49,697 bases of DNA from Gemmatimonadota bacterium. GTDB taxonomy: Bacteria > Gemmatimonadota > Gemmatimonadetes > Gemmatimonadales > Gemmatimonadaceae. Positions 15,910 to 24,691 of this stretch are shown here, piece by piece. Made by a program: the position numbers and the translations under genes. The stretch covers positions 1 through 49,697 of the forward strand of contig QHUA01000139.1 of assembly GCA_003221805.1 (NCBI GenBank), read 5' to 3'. Positions within the stretch are counted from its first letter, which is position 1. The number at the start of each line of letters is the position of its first letter. The notes under the pieces were generated by a model that was not told the DNA's origin, searched no databases, and was given only the letters and a program-made list of their open reading frames with translations.

Positions 15910-17376
15910 ATGTCGTCAACTACATCGCCTGAATCCCGAACCGTCGCCGACATGTCGCCGGAAGAATTCCGTCGGCACGGACACGCGGTGATCGATTGGA
16001 TCGCCGACTACCTGGCTGACCCGGAAGGCTGGCCGGTGCTCCCCAGCGTAAAACCGGGCGACTTGCGCAAGTCGCTGCCCGCGTCTCCACCGGAGCACGG
16101 TGAGTCGATGGAATCGATCCTCGCCGACTTCGAGCGACTGATCGTTCCCGCCAGCACGCACTGGAACCACCCCGATTTCATGGCCTACTTCCCGAACAGC
16201 GCAACGGGAGCAGGCGTGCTCGGCGAAGCGTTGTCGGCGGCGCTCAACGTCAACGCCATGCTTTGGCGGACGACGCCGGCGGGAACGGAGCTGGAGACGC
16301 ACACCCTCGACTGGCTGCGTCAGATGATCGGACTGCCCGACAAATTCTTCGGCGTCATCGGCGACACCGCTTCGGCAAATACTCTTTACGCGCTGGCTGC
16401 CGCGCGTGAGCTGCATCCCGAGCTGCGCATCCGAGAAGAAGGAATGTCGGGAAGAGTGGATCTGCCCAGGCTCACCATTTACTGCTCGGAGGAAGCGCAT
16501 TCGAGCGTCGACAAAGCAGTGATGACGCTTGGATACGGTCTCGAATCACTGCGCAAAATTCCCACGGACTCGGCGTTGCGAATGGATCCCCGAGCGCTCC
16601 GTGATGCAGTCAAGAACGATGTTCGCGCCGGACGAATTCCAATTGCGGTCGTGGCCACAGTCGGAACCACATCGACGACCGCCGTCGACCCGGTGCCCGC
16701 CATCGTCGAGTTGTCGGAAAGGCACGGCATGTGGCTGCACGTCGATGCGTCTTATGCTGGCGTCGCCGCGATTCTTCCCGAGATGCGAGACGTGCTCGCC
16801 GGTTGTGAGCGCGCCGAGTCGCTGGTAGTGAATCCTCACAAGTGGTTGTTCACGCCGGTGGATTGCTCCGCTCTTTACACACGCCGTCCCGACTTGTTGA
16901 AGCGCGCGTTTCAGCACATCCCGGAATACCTGGTGGTCAGCGAAGGCGCCGGCGTTACCAACCTGATGAACTACAGCATTGCGCTCGGCCGCCGCTTTCG
17001 GGCGCTCAAGCTCTGGTTTGTAATACGAAATTTCGGCGTCGACGGGCTGCGATCGCTGATCAGAGAGCATATCCGCATCGCGCGAAAACTTGCGGAATGG
17101 ATCGACGACGACCCGGAGTTCGAGCGGATGGCCGAGGCGAACTTCTCGACGGTGGTGTTCCGTCATTGCCCGCCGGGAATGTCGGCGACCGAGCTCGACG
17201 CGCACAACGCCAGACTGGTGGAGCGCGTGCTGGCCACGCGCGAGGTCTTCCTGTCCCACACTCGCGTTCGCGGGAAATACGCGCTCCGCATCGCGATCGG
17301 GAACATTCACACGACCGAGGAGCACGTCCGCCACGCCCTGGAACTGGTCAGGGAAGCGGCAAGAGCAGAAGCTTAG
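15910..17376 (+). CDS. PLP-dependent aromatic amino-acid decarboxylase (group II)
   Basis: 488 aa, close to the 480 of animal AADC. It decarboxylates an aromatic L-amino acid (Trp, Tyr, Phe or Dopa) to the amine. Visible: WNHPDFMAYFPNS, EEAHSSVDKA (H197, which stacks on PLP), GTTSTTAVDP, HVDASYAG (D279, which binds the pyridine N), and NPHKW with Schiff-base Lys K311. Substrate preference cannot be read. The start was chosen at ATG 15910 because the family begins about there; the frame is open for 370 bases upstream but that part overlaps the divergent hydrolase gene. A TATATT lies at 15893-15898. Confidence 0.9.
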   Translation: MSSTTSPESRTVADMSPEEFRRHGHAVIDWIADYLADPEGWPVLPSVKPGDLRKSLPASPPEHGESMESILADFERLIVPASTHWNHPDFMAYFPNSATGAGVLGEALSAALNVNAMLWRTTPAGTELETHTLDWLRQMIGLPDKFFGVIGDTASANTLYALAAARELHPELRIREEGMSGRVDLPRLTIYCSEEAHSSVDKAVMTLGYGLESLRKIPTDSALRMDPRALRDAVKNDVRAGRIPIAVVATVGTTSTTAVDPVPAIVELSERHGMWLHVDASYAGVAAILPEMRDVLAGCERAESLVVNPHKWLFTPVDCSALYTRRPDLLKRAFQHIPEYLVVSEGAGVTNLMNYSIALGRRFRALKLWFVIRNFGVDGLRSLIREHIRIARKLAEWIDDDPEFERMAEANFSTVVFRHCPPGMSATELDAHNARLVERVLATREVFLSHTRVRGKYALRIAIGNIHTTEEHVRHALELVREAARAEA

Positions 17377-17490
17377 ACCGTGTCTGCTCGGAACGAACAA
17401 TGCTGGTCGGTATATTAATTGGACGCGCTTTTTGGCCCCACCCGGCCCTTAACCCACCCCCTCTTTTTACTGACACCAGGGAGATCCCTG

Positions 17491-18984
17491 ATGAAAGCAA
17501 TCCTCAATAGAATTGCCGCCGCTTTGACAGTCGGCGCCCTCGCCGCATCGCCGCTTGCGGCACAGAACGCGGCGGCGAACTGCGACCCGACCGCCAATAC
17601 CAAGGGCGATATCGCCAAGGCGCAGTTCTCGATGACGCGTGCTATCTCCGCATCCGAAAAGGGAAATCCGATGCGCGATCTGCAAGACGTTCTGCGCCTC
17701 GTCGACAACGGCAACGACAATCCGACAGCACGGAGTTATCTGCGTGGTGAGGCGTACATTGTATATCTGATGCAGCCAACCGCCCAGCCCGTCGTGGCGA
17801 GGAGCGCTCTCGGACTGACCAATAACCCGACCGGCATGATCGATCTGTACGCCGCGGCAGACTCGGCGTTCTCGATCGTCGAGAAGGCGTCACCGGAGTG
17901 CGTTCCGATCATCGCCCAGTGGCGTCAGCAGAAGCCGTGGCTCAACGCTCTCAACGGCGCTATCAATGCGCTGAACGCCGGGCAGCTCGACTCGGCGGAG
18001 AAGCTCGCCAAGAGATCGCTGATCCTCGACCGGAAAGCGCCGTACGCGTATTCAGTGCTCGGCTCGGTTGCGCGCAACCGAAAGGACTACGCCGCTGCCA
18101 ACGATTATTGGAAGCAGGCGCTCACCGCTGCGGGAACCGACACATCGTACGCGGATGTTCGCGTCAAGACCATGTACGAGATCGCGTCCGCGGCATCCGA
18201 CAGGGTTGACGCAGCGAGCGGCGCAGCCAAGCGTGCCGCCGCCAAGGAAGCCATCAAGCCGTGGCAGGACTACATTGCCGTCGCTAACAACGATCTGCTT
18301 CTGGCTGATGCGGTAGACAACGAAGCACGCGCGTATCTCGCGGCTGGCGATAGCGCGTCAGTTGCCGGCATTTATGCGCCGATGCTGGCGAATCCATCGA
18401 AGTACGGAGAGCTGGCGCTCGTTCACGCCGGCGTCGTAGCAACGCGCAGCGGCCACCATGCTGATGCGTCAAAGCTCTTTGATGCTGCTCTGGCGCAGAA
18501 TCCCTATTCGCGCGATGCGATCAACAACCTCGCTGCCACGTACATCCAGAACAACCAGTTCTCGAAGGCTTTCCCACTGATCGACAAGCTCGTGGCGATG
18601 GATCCCAGCAATCCGGACAATCCGCTGCTGTACGCCTTCGCGTACCAGGGCTTGTACAAGGGAACGAAGGACAAGAAGCTGCAGAAGATCTACACTGACT
18701 CGCTCGTCTACTTCAACAACAAGTCGGAGAGTGCGGCCGTCAAGCTCGCGGTCAGTGAATTCTCGCGCCGCGGCGATGGCAGCACGCTCGGCGGTACGAT
18801 CGAGAACCGCAGCTCGACTTCCAAGACTTACAACCTGAACGTGGACTTCCTCGACAAGAACGGAGCAGTTATCGACACTCAGACCACGACTGTCGGACCC
18901 GTAGCTCCGAAATCAACCGCCACGTTCAAGCTCACTTCGTCGAAGGGCGGCGCGTACGGGTATAAGTACAAACCACTGAGCTAG
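17491..18984 (+). CDS. Secreted TPR-repeat protein with C-terminal FxLYD-like domain
   Basis: 497 aa. A cleavable signal peptide ends near PLAAQ-N (25). The middle (about 155-410) contains TPR-like helical pairs such as ALNAGQLDSAEKLAKRSLILDRKAPYAYSVLGSVARNRKDYAAA, cut here into its repeat halves, and PYSRDAINNLAATYIQNNQ. The C-terminal 65 residues (GGTIENRSSTSKTYNL...) look like an FxLYD beta-sandwich. It is probably a periplasmic scaffold; the partner is unknown. GGGAG with 7-nt spacing supports ATG 17491. The 114-base leader region is C-rich and holds a TATATTAAT at 17411-17419. The 3' end overlaps the convergent DUF3293 gene by 4 bp. Confidence 0.78.
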   Translation: MKAILNRIAAALTVGALAASPLAAQNAAANCDPTANTKGDIAKAQFSMTRAISASEKGNPMRDLQDVLRLVDNGNDNPTARSYLRGEAYIVYLMQPTAQPVVARSALGLTNNPTGMIDLYAAADSAFSIVEKASPECVPIIAQWRQQKPWLNALNGAINALNAGQLDSAEKLAKRSLILDRKAPYAYSVLGSVARNRKDYAAANDYWKQALTAAGTDTSYADVRVKTMYEIASAASDRVDAASGAAKRAAAKEAIKPWQDYIAVANNDLLLADAVDNEARAYLAAGDSASVAGIYAPMLANPSKYGELALVHAGVVATRSGHHADASKLFDAALAQNPYSRDAINNLAATYIQNNQFSKAFPLIDKLVAMDPSNPDNPLLYAFAYQGLYKGTKDKKLQKIYTDSLVYFNNKSESAAVKLAVSEFSRRGDGSTLGGTIENRSSTSKTYNLNVDFLDKNGAVIDTQTTTVGPVAPKSTATFKLTSSKGGAYGYKYKPLS

Positions 18985-19382
18985 GACCTGCGGGGCAACT
19001 CTAGCGGATCGGCTTCCGCGATTGCTCCCAGAATCCAGAATCGGCTGCCATCGAACCAGAAAAAGGCGACTTGCTCGAGCACACGTGCCAGAGCAAGCGC
19101 CTCTTTCTGTTTCATGACTACCGCGACGCTGCACTCGCAGTGCAACCGATTGGGAGAGCAGGCGTCGACAGCTACGAAACGGTGCCCGGTTTTCTCGAGC
19201 TGTCGGTTGAGATCCAGCCGTCGCTGCTCATTTTCTGAGGCCGAGAGATTACGTCCGCCCGGATCGAAGGCAGTAATCACTGCGAATGGCCCGCCAAACC
19301 CCGCCACACGCAACTTCGCCAGTGCGTACTTGGAGGGAGTGTCGCGCAGATCAATTTCTACCGGCGGTTCCGAAAAGCGCAA
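18981..19382 (-). CDS. DUF3293 domain protein
   Basis: 133 aa from a TTG at 19382. Conserved DUF3293 pieces: FAVITAFDPGGRNLSASENEQRR, VDACSPN, and FFWFDGSRFWILGA near the end. Function is unknown. The start is uncertain: the frame is open further upstream and reads plausible family sequence (PDWPRYPETILRF), but no ATG or GTG occurs before the divergent phosphatase gene. The real gene may start at a rarer codon or its 5' end may be altered. Confidence 0.7.
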   Translation of the reverse strand: MRFSEPPVEIDLRDTPSKYALAKLRVAGFGGPFAVITAFDPGGRNLSASENEQRRLDLNRQLEKTGHRFVAVDACSPNRLHCECSVAVVMKQKEALALARVLEQVAFFWFDGSRFWILGAIAEADPLELPRRS

Positions 19383-19472
19383 AATTGTTTCCGGATATCT
19401 CGGCCAATCAGGATCGTGGTGGTCGGGACTCGTTCGCTCTGAAATGGTACGCTCCTTGACCTGGTTGGCCGC

Positions 19473-20243
19473 GTGAAATCCGATAAGATCTGGCCCGATC
19501 TACTCTACATCGTGCGACACGGTGAATCCGCCGGCAACGTCGCCCGCGAGGCCGCCATCGAAGCCGGCGAGCCGATGATCGACATCGACGTCCGTGATGT
19601 CGACGTGCCGCTCTCGCAGCTCGGCCAGCGCCAGGCGACCGCTGTCGGTCGGTGGTTTGGAGCGCTGCCGCCAGACGATCGCCCGAACATCGTCCTCACA
19701 TCTCCCTATCTCCGCTCACGACATACCGCCGGCCTCATCGTGAAGACCGCCGGCATGAACGAGGATTCCTATTCATTGATGGTCGATGAGCGCCTGCGCG
19801 AAAAGGAGTTTGGAATTCTCGATCGACTGACCGCTGTCGGCGTCATGGAGCAGTTCCCAGACCAGGCAGAGTTCCGGCGCCTGCTTGGAAAGTTCTACCA
19901 CCGGCCACCGGGCGGTGAGAGCTGGTGCGATGTGATCCTTCGCCTGCGCAGTGTGACCGAGATGATTGCGCGTGAGTACTGCGGCCAGCGCGTGCTGATC
20001 GTCTGCCACGCTGTCGTCGTGCTCTGCATGCGTTACATCCTCGAGCACCTCACCGAGGCAGAGCTGCTCGCCATCGACAAGAAAGCGGAGATCGCAAACT
20101 GCTCTGTGACTTCCTACGAGCACGATGAAACGCTCGGCCCGCGCGGCAATCTTCGTCTCAAGCTCTTCAACTTCGTCGCGCCGCTCGAAGAAGCGGGCGC
20201 GCCGGTGACGTCCAAGCCGGACGCGAAAGTTGGAGCGCGCTAG
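19473..20243 (+). CDS. Histidine phosphatase superfamily protein
   Basis: 256 aa from a GTG. The phospho-acceptor motif is LLYIVRHGESAGN (H16), the second catalytic His is in VLIVCHAVVV, and LTSPYLRSRHTA and DERLREKEFG complete the pocket (phosphoglycerate-mutase-like fold). About 50 residues longer than the minimal cobC/GpmB type, with an insertion after GN (VAREAAIEAGEPMIDIDVRDVDVPLS in two parts) and a C-terminal tail. Substrate is unknown. It overlaps the convergent kinase gene by 4 bp. Confidence 0.85.
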   Translation: MKSDKIWPDLLYIVRHGESAGNVAREAAIEAGEPMIDIDVRDVDVPLSQLGQRQATAVGRWFGALPPDDRPNIVLTSPYLRSRHTAGLIVKTAGMNEDSYSLMVDERLREKEFGILDRLTAVGVMEQFPDQAEFRRLLGKFYHRPPGGESWCDVILRLRSVTEMIAREYCGQRVLIVCHAVVVLCMRYILEHLTEAELLAIDKKAEIANCSVTSYEHDETLGPRGNLRLKLFNFVAPLEEAGAPVTSKPDAKVGAR

Positions 20244-21994
20244 ATATGAAGCGCCGGAACCGCGCTGGTGGGTGTGGTCGGCGTGTCGCGCCGACGCACA
20301 CTCTCACCCGGTGGTGCTTTCATCGGTAGCGTCAGCAGAAAAGTGCTGCCCGCCCCGACTCTGCTTGCCACCGTAACATCGCCGCCCAGTAGTCGCGCCA
20401 GCTTACGCGTCACGCTGAGCCCAAGGCCGGTTCCACCAGTGCGTCTCGTCGCCGTCTGCTCTGCTTGCCAGAACGGCTCGAACACGTCCTCGATGTTTTC
20501 TGCGGCGATGCCGACTCCGGTGTCGGCGATCCTCACCTCGAGCTGACCGTTGGCGACAGCGCAGCTGACTCGCACTTCTCCCTTGTCGGTGAACTTGATG
20601 CCGTTGGAGAGAAGATTCACCAGCATCTGACGCAGCTTGGTGCCGTCGGTCTGGATCGCCTGATCTTCCTCGAGCAGCTCGACGATGAAATGAACTTCCT
20701 TTGCCGCGGCCATCGGCTCGACCAGCGCGGCGGCATCGCCGAGCGTGTGATTGATCGACATCGACTCCCACCTCACCCGTTCGCGGCCGATGTCGACGCG
20801 CGCGAATGTCAGGATCTCATCGATGAGACCGAGCAGGTGACGCGCACTGACGTTGATTCGACCAAGCTGTTGCCGCTGAAGCTCGGTGACGGGTCCGGTG
20901 ATGCCGTCGGAGAGTAGCTCTTCGTATCCCATTATCGCGGTGAGCGGTGTCCGCAGCTCGTGCGACATCACTGCCAGGAAATCGGTCTTGCTGTTGTTGG
21001 CTCTTTCTGCTTCTGCGCGCGCCGCTTCCGCTTCACTCCGCAATCTCTCGGCGTGGGCGCGTGCCTGCTGCTCGAGCGCCAGTAGATCGACCCTTTCTTT
21101 GTCGGTGTTGCGCAGCACCCGCCCCGACCAGAGTACGAGACCGACGAAAGTCAGGATCGTCGCCACCGCGAAAAGCGAGACGCCAAATTCTGACTCGTAG
21201 ATGCCGGCGGAATCTCCGATCATCCGGATGATGCCGAGCACAATTGGCGCGAGCAAAGCGGCGGGCAGGAGACGCCGGGTAAGCACACCGGCCGCTCCTT
21301 CATCCATTAGCAGAGACGCAACGCCACGATCGGTGACAGCGACGAGAGTTCCAACCCCGAGTATAAGCAGACAGATCGACGTTACGAGAGCCATACCCGA
21401 GGATTGGGAGAGTCCGTAGGCGCCTTTCACGCCGAATATGTAACCGAGGAGTCCGACGAGGGCGATGAAGAGCCCCGGCGTAGCGAACATTTGCGCCCGC
21501 AGATCGTTCCTGCGCTGATCATGAGGGATGGAGAGCAGCGCCAAAGCAAAGAGGAGGAACGTGCCGGCAGTATTAATCGACATCCGGCCTGCTGGATCCT
21601 GCGACACCTGGTGCAGCTTGTCGCCAAAGAGCAGCAGATCGAATCCCGCCGGGCCGCTACGCAAATACTCGTAAAGAGTGAGGACCGAGATCGTCGCAAC
21701 AAGTGCAGCAAGACTCTGCTGAATAGCTTCGGTCGTCGGCGTGCGATGCGGACCCACCGCCATTGTCAGTGAGCCACCGGCGAGGACGCAACATAACGCG
21801 CTCAGCGGAAGCATTGGGTATCCGCCCGGTCGCGGCGTCGTAGCGAATGAAAGGTTCAGAGCCCAGCCTGAGAGTACCACTGCACCGACGATGGCTACGA
21901 CGCCGCCTGCAATGATGGGTATCCGCTCGAAGAAGCCGATCAACGGGCCGTGACGGCCCGGCGGGCTGAGTGCAACTGTGCTTGGATTGGCCAT
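20240..21994 (-). CDS. Membrane sensor histidine kinase
   Basis: 584 aa. About eight transmembrane helices (25-290) form the sensor, then a coiled coil (296-335), HisKA with the phosphorylated His in AVMSHELRTPL (H345), and HATPase_c with the N-box NLLSNGIKF (N464), DTGVG (491-495) and GGTGLGL (520-526). The membrane domain resembles MASE-type sensors but I do not assign a class. There is no receiver domain and no response regulator next to it, so it is an orphan kinase. It starts at ATG 21994, 17 bp downstream of the cytochrome-like remnant. Confidence 0.9.
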   Translation of the reverse strand: MANPSTVALSPPGRHGPLIGFFERIPIIAGGVVAIVGAVVLSGWALNLSFATTPRPGGYPMLPLSALCCVLAGGSLTMAVGPHRTPTTEAIQQSLAALVATISVLTLYEYLRSGPAGFDLLLFGDKLHQVSQDPAGRMSINTAGTFLLFALALLSIPHDQRRNDLRAQMFATPGLFIALVGLLGYIFGVKGAYGLSQSSGMALVTSICLLILGVGTLVAVTDRGVASLLMDEGAAGVLTRRLLPAALLAPIVLGIIRMIGDSAGIYESEFGVSLFAVATILTFVGLVLWSGRVLRNTDKERVDLLALEQQARAHAERLRSEAEAARAEAERANNSKTDFLAVMSHELRTPLTAIMGYEELLSDGITGPVTELQRQQLGRINVSARHLLGLIDEILTFARVDIGRERVRWESMSINHTLGDAAALVEPMAAAKEVHFIVELLEEDQAIQTDGTKLRQMLVNLLSNGIKFTDKGEVRVSCAVANGQLEVRIADTGVGIAAENIEDVFEPFWQAEQTATRRTGGTGLGLSVTRKLARLLGGDVTVASRVGAGSTFLLTLPMKAPPGESVRRRDTPTTPTSAVPALHI

Positions 21995-22011
21995 GACTAC
22001 CGACCGAAAAC

Positions 22012-22248
22012 CTATTCCCGAACAAATACGAGTGCAATTCTACCAGTCGCGCGCGTGTTCGATCCGCAAAAACCATGAGCGTTCGCGATCGATGCAGAGT
22101 CGGTGGGAATCGCCAGCGGCGGATCATTCACGGCGTACGTCTTGGACATCCGGCGTGAGGTCAGCGCGTACACGATCACCACCGCGATGACGAGGAGTCC
22201 GATCAGCCCGAGAAACCCAATCCCTATCCATTTCGTTACGCGTCCCAT
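22012..22248 (-). pseudogene. N-terminal remnant of a membrane-anchored cytochrome c-like protein
   Basis: 78 codons. One membrane anchor (about 5-28) is followed by TSRRMSKTYAV, then LAIPTDSASIA, a lead-in typical of anchored c-type cytochromes in which SIARG+H and a CxxCH haem motif would come next. Here the sequence instead runs NAHGFCGSNTR and ends after 20 more residues, with no CxxCH in any frame before the kinase start. I read it as a gene whose haem domain has been deleted. It could also be a real small membrane protein. Family assignment rests on the anchor-proximal motif only. Confidence 0.45.
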
Positions 22249-22328
22249 TGGCGCTCCGTAAGTGGCTGCTGGGATTGAAGATCGGCCGGCCTGCCGCCGC
22301 GCCCAATAACGTAGGACGCCTCCCTTGT

Positions 22329-22357
22329 TTGGCAAGTTTCAGCGGCGGCACTATCAT
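22329..22357 (+). promoter_or_regulatory. Sigma70-type promoter of the ergothioneine operon
   Basis: TTGGCA (22329-22334), 17-bp spacer, TATCAT (22352-22357). Expected transcription start is near 22364, leaving a leader of about 26 nt to the ATG at 22390. No operator-like repeat was seen around it. Confidence 0.55.
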
Positions 22358-22389
22358 TTCACAGGTTGGCGGCCCGCTGTTCTCCTTCC

Positions 22390-22521
22390 ATGACTGTGTC
22401 CCCCTCCCGACTCACAACCAACGCACCCTATTCTGCTTCCGCGACGAAGCAGGAGATCGCGAGTCTTCTCACCGAAGCGCGCGACAGAACGCTACTGCTC
22501 ATCTCAGGATTGTCGGACTAA
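22390..22521 (+). pseudogene. egtB: egtB 5' fragment, separated by frameshift
   Basis: From ATG 22390 the frame reads 43 codons that look like the normal EgtB N-terminus, including the first DinB helix (KQEIASLLTEARDRTLLLI), then hits TAA at 22519. EgtB homologues continue here with a short linker and LMSP-WD-GHI. That sequence is found immediately afterwards in another frame. The TAA overlaps the ATG of the main egtB part as TAATG. Confidence 0.65.
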
Positions 22522-23699
22522 TGAGTCCCATCATCTGGGACGTGGGCCACATCGCCCACTTCGAGGAGCTCTGGCTCACCCAGAATCTCGACGGTCCAAT
22601 CGAGTTCTCCGAGATGCCGGGGTTGTACAATCCGTTCGAGCATCCCCGCGCCACCCGTGCGTCGCTCGCGCTTCCTTCGCTGTCACAGATGACCGCTCGC
22701 CTGGAAGAGATTCGGACTCGCGTACTCGATCGCCTCGAGACTGTGGAGTTCGACGACCGCAATCCATTACTGCGCGACGCATACGTCTATCACATGGTTC
22801 TGCAGCACGAGTATCAGCACAACGAAACGATCCTGCAGACGCTGCAGCTGAAAAAGGGCGAGCCGTTCCACGCTCCCCGCGCCCGCACGTTTGCCACCCG
22901 CCAGTCAGTCCGTAGCGACATGGTTTCTTTCCCCGGCGGAAGAGTCACGATAGGAACGGATGACAGAAGCGCTGCTTACGACAACGAGCGGCCACGGCAC
23001 CACGTCGATTTGCGACCGTTCCTGATTGATCGGGATCCAGTCACCAACGGCCGCTACCTGGAATTCATCGCTGACGGCGGCTACCAGCGCGCAGATCTCT
23101 GGTCGGAAGGCGGACGTCGCTGGTTGGCCGAGTCCGGCGCGACCGCGCCCAAGTACTGGACCCGCGACGGCGACAGCTGGATCTCTCGCACTATGGATTT
23201 GACGCGAGCAGTCCATCCCGCTCGTCCCGTCTGTCACGTCTGCTACTACGAGGCGGAAGCGTTCGCCAGATGGGAGGGAAAGCGATTGCCTACCGAATTC
23301 GAGTGGGAGGCGGCCGCATCCTGGGACCCCGCCAGCCGACAGGCTCGCACTTATCCGTGGGGCAATGCAAAGGCCGATTCACAGTTGGCGAACATCGATC
23401 AGCTCTCCTTCGACACTGCTCCAATTGGAACTTTCGACCAGAATGTTTCGCCAATCGGCTGCCATGGAATGATTGGCGACGTCTGGGAGTGGACATCGAG
23501 CGACTTCCACGGTTATCCAGGATTTCAGAGCTTCCCCTACAAGGAGTACTCGGAAGAATTCTTCGGTTCCGATTACAAGGTGCTGAGAGGCGGCTCGTGG
23601 GCTACCCGATCGGGTGCCATTCGCAACACGTTCCGCAACTGGGATTATCTCATCAGGCGGCAAATCTTCAGCGGCTTTCGCTGCGCCCGCGACGCGTGA
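22521..23699 (+). CDS. egtB: Ergothioneine biosynthesis protein EgtB, main part
   Basis: 392 aa from ATG 22521. EgtB is the non-haem iron sulfoxide synthase that joins hercynine to gamma-glutamylcysteine (or cysteine) with O2. The three iron-binding histidines of the DinB_2 domain are present: WDVGHIAH (H10) and LQHEYQHNE (H96, H100). The C-terminal FGE-sulfatase domain is intact (FPGGRVTIG, RPVCHVCYYEAEAFARWEGKRLP in two halves, GDVWEWTSS, VLRGGSWAT, FSGFRCARD). The first DinB helix lies upstream in another frame, and about eight to ten residues of the usual linker seem missing. The frame is open further upstream (to 22248) but that sequence does not look like EgtB. The downstream egtD overlaps by 4 bp. 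Confidence 0.88.
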   Translation: MSPIIWDVGHIAHFEELWLTQNLDGPIEFSEMPGLYNPFEHPRATRASLALPSLSQMTARLEEIRTRVLDRLETVEFDDRNPLLRDAYVYHMVLQHEYQHNETILQTLQLKKGEPFHAPRARTFATRQSVRSDMVSFPGGRVTIGTDDRSAAYDNERPRHHVDLRPFLIDRDPVTNGRYLEFIADGGYQRADLWSEGGRRWLAESGATAPKYWTRDGDSWISRTMDLTRAVHPARPVCHVCYYEAEAFARWEGKRLPTEFEWEAAASWDPASRQARTYPWGNAKADSQLANIDQLSFDTAPIGTFDQNVSPIGCHGMIGDVWEWTSSDFHGYPGFQSFPYKEYSEEFFGSDYKVLRGGSWATRSGAIRNTFRNWDYLIRRQIFSGFRCARDA

Positions 23700-24682
23700 A
23701 AAACGGTCGCCCTTTCGGGTTGATGGGCACCCCGCCCTACACCGTCCGCCGCTCACGGCAGCAGATGGTGGTCGACGTGCGCCAGGGGCTGAGTCGGTCA
23801 CCCAAGCAGCTCTCGCCAAAATATTTCTACGACGAGCGCGGCTCCGAGCTGTTCGAGGAGATAACCCAGCTTCCCGAGTACTACCTCACTCGCGCCGAGC
23901 GATCGCTATTGGAGCAGCGGATCTCCCAGATCATCTCCACCGTACGGCCATGTTCACTAGTCGAGCTCGGTGCCGGCAGCGCCACTAAGACGCGCATCAT
24001 TCTTGACGAGATGCGTACCAGCGGCTGCGCCGAGTGTTACGTGCCGGTCGATGTCAGCAAGGATTTTCTGGAGGCGACCGCGCTCCAGCTGCGCACGGAC
24101 TACGCGGACGTGCAGATCATACCGGTGGTCTCCGACATCACGGAGCCGTTTGAGCTTCCTCCCAGCGCCAGCCCGACGCTCGTCGCCTTCCTCGGCAGCA
24201 CCATCGGAAATTTTCCCCGCGCGCAGGCGGTGCGCCTTCTTTCGCACATCGCCAGTGAGATGGGATCGAGCGATAGATTTCTGCTGGGTGCCGATCTGAT
24301 CAAGGATCCAGCGATCATCAATCGCGCCTACAACGATTCGCGCGGCGTCACCGCGGCTTTCAACCTCAACATTCTGGAGAGGCTGAACCGCGAGCTCGGC
24401 GCTGATTTCCCCGTCGCCGACTACGAGCACCGCGCATTTTATAGTAGCGAGCAGCACCGCGTGGAGATGCACCTCATCGCACGCCGGGCGCACAAGGTGA
24501 CGATTCCGGAAATCGGCGAGATCTCTTTTGAGAAGGGCGAGAGCATCCGCACCGAGCTGAGTTACAAGTACGATCGCCCAACGCTGGAGGACATTCTTAC
24601 TGCGTCAGGACTGCTGCTCGAGAAATGGATGCCCGCCGATGATAACTCCTTTGCTCTGGCGCTTGCGCGCGCGGAGGGTTGA
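23696..24682 (+). CDS. egtD: L-histidine N-alpha-methyltransferase EgtD
   Basis: 328 aa from GTG 23696, which overlaps the egtB stop as GTGA; ATG 23723 would give 319 aa. EgtD trimethylates histidine to hercynine with SAM. Visible: SPKYFYDERGSELFEEIT, PEYYLTRAE, SAM site LVELGAGSATKT, FLGSTIGNF and a C-terminal half that binds histidine (NDSRGVTAAFNLNILERLNRE in two parts; EISFEKGESIRTE, SYKY). Length and motifs are complete, so unlike egtB the gene looks intact. Confidence 0.95.
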   Translation: MKNGRPFGLMGTPPYTVRRSRQQMVVDVRQGLSRSPKQLSPKYFYDERGSELFEEITQLPEYYLTRAERSLLEQRISQIISTVRPCSLVELGAGSATKTRIILDEMRTSGCAECYVPVDVSKDFLEATALQLRTDYADVQIIPVVSDITEPFELPPSASPTLVAFLGSTIGNFPRAQAVRLLSHIASEMGSSDRFLLGADLIKDPAIINRAYNDSRGVTAAFNLNILERLNRELGADFPVADYEHRAFYSSEQHRVEMHLIARRAHKVTIPEIGEISFEKGESIRTELSYKYDRPTLEDILTASGLLLEKWMPADDNSFALALARAEG

Positions 24683-24691
24683 GCTGGAGCC

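Noticed and set aside
16546-17400. 284-codon minus-strand frame
   Set aside because: It lies wholly opposite the decarboxylase gene, has an Arg/His-rich shadow composition and no recognisable domain.
22248-22520. Long open frame in front of egtB as its true N-terminus
   Set aside because: The frame is open from 22248, but the sequence before 22521 does not resemble EgtB, whereas another frame from 22390 does; the promoter at 22329-22357 would also fall inside it.
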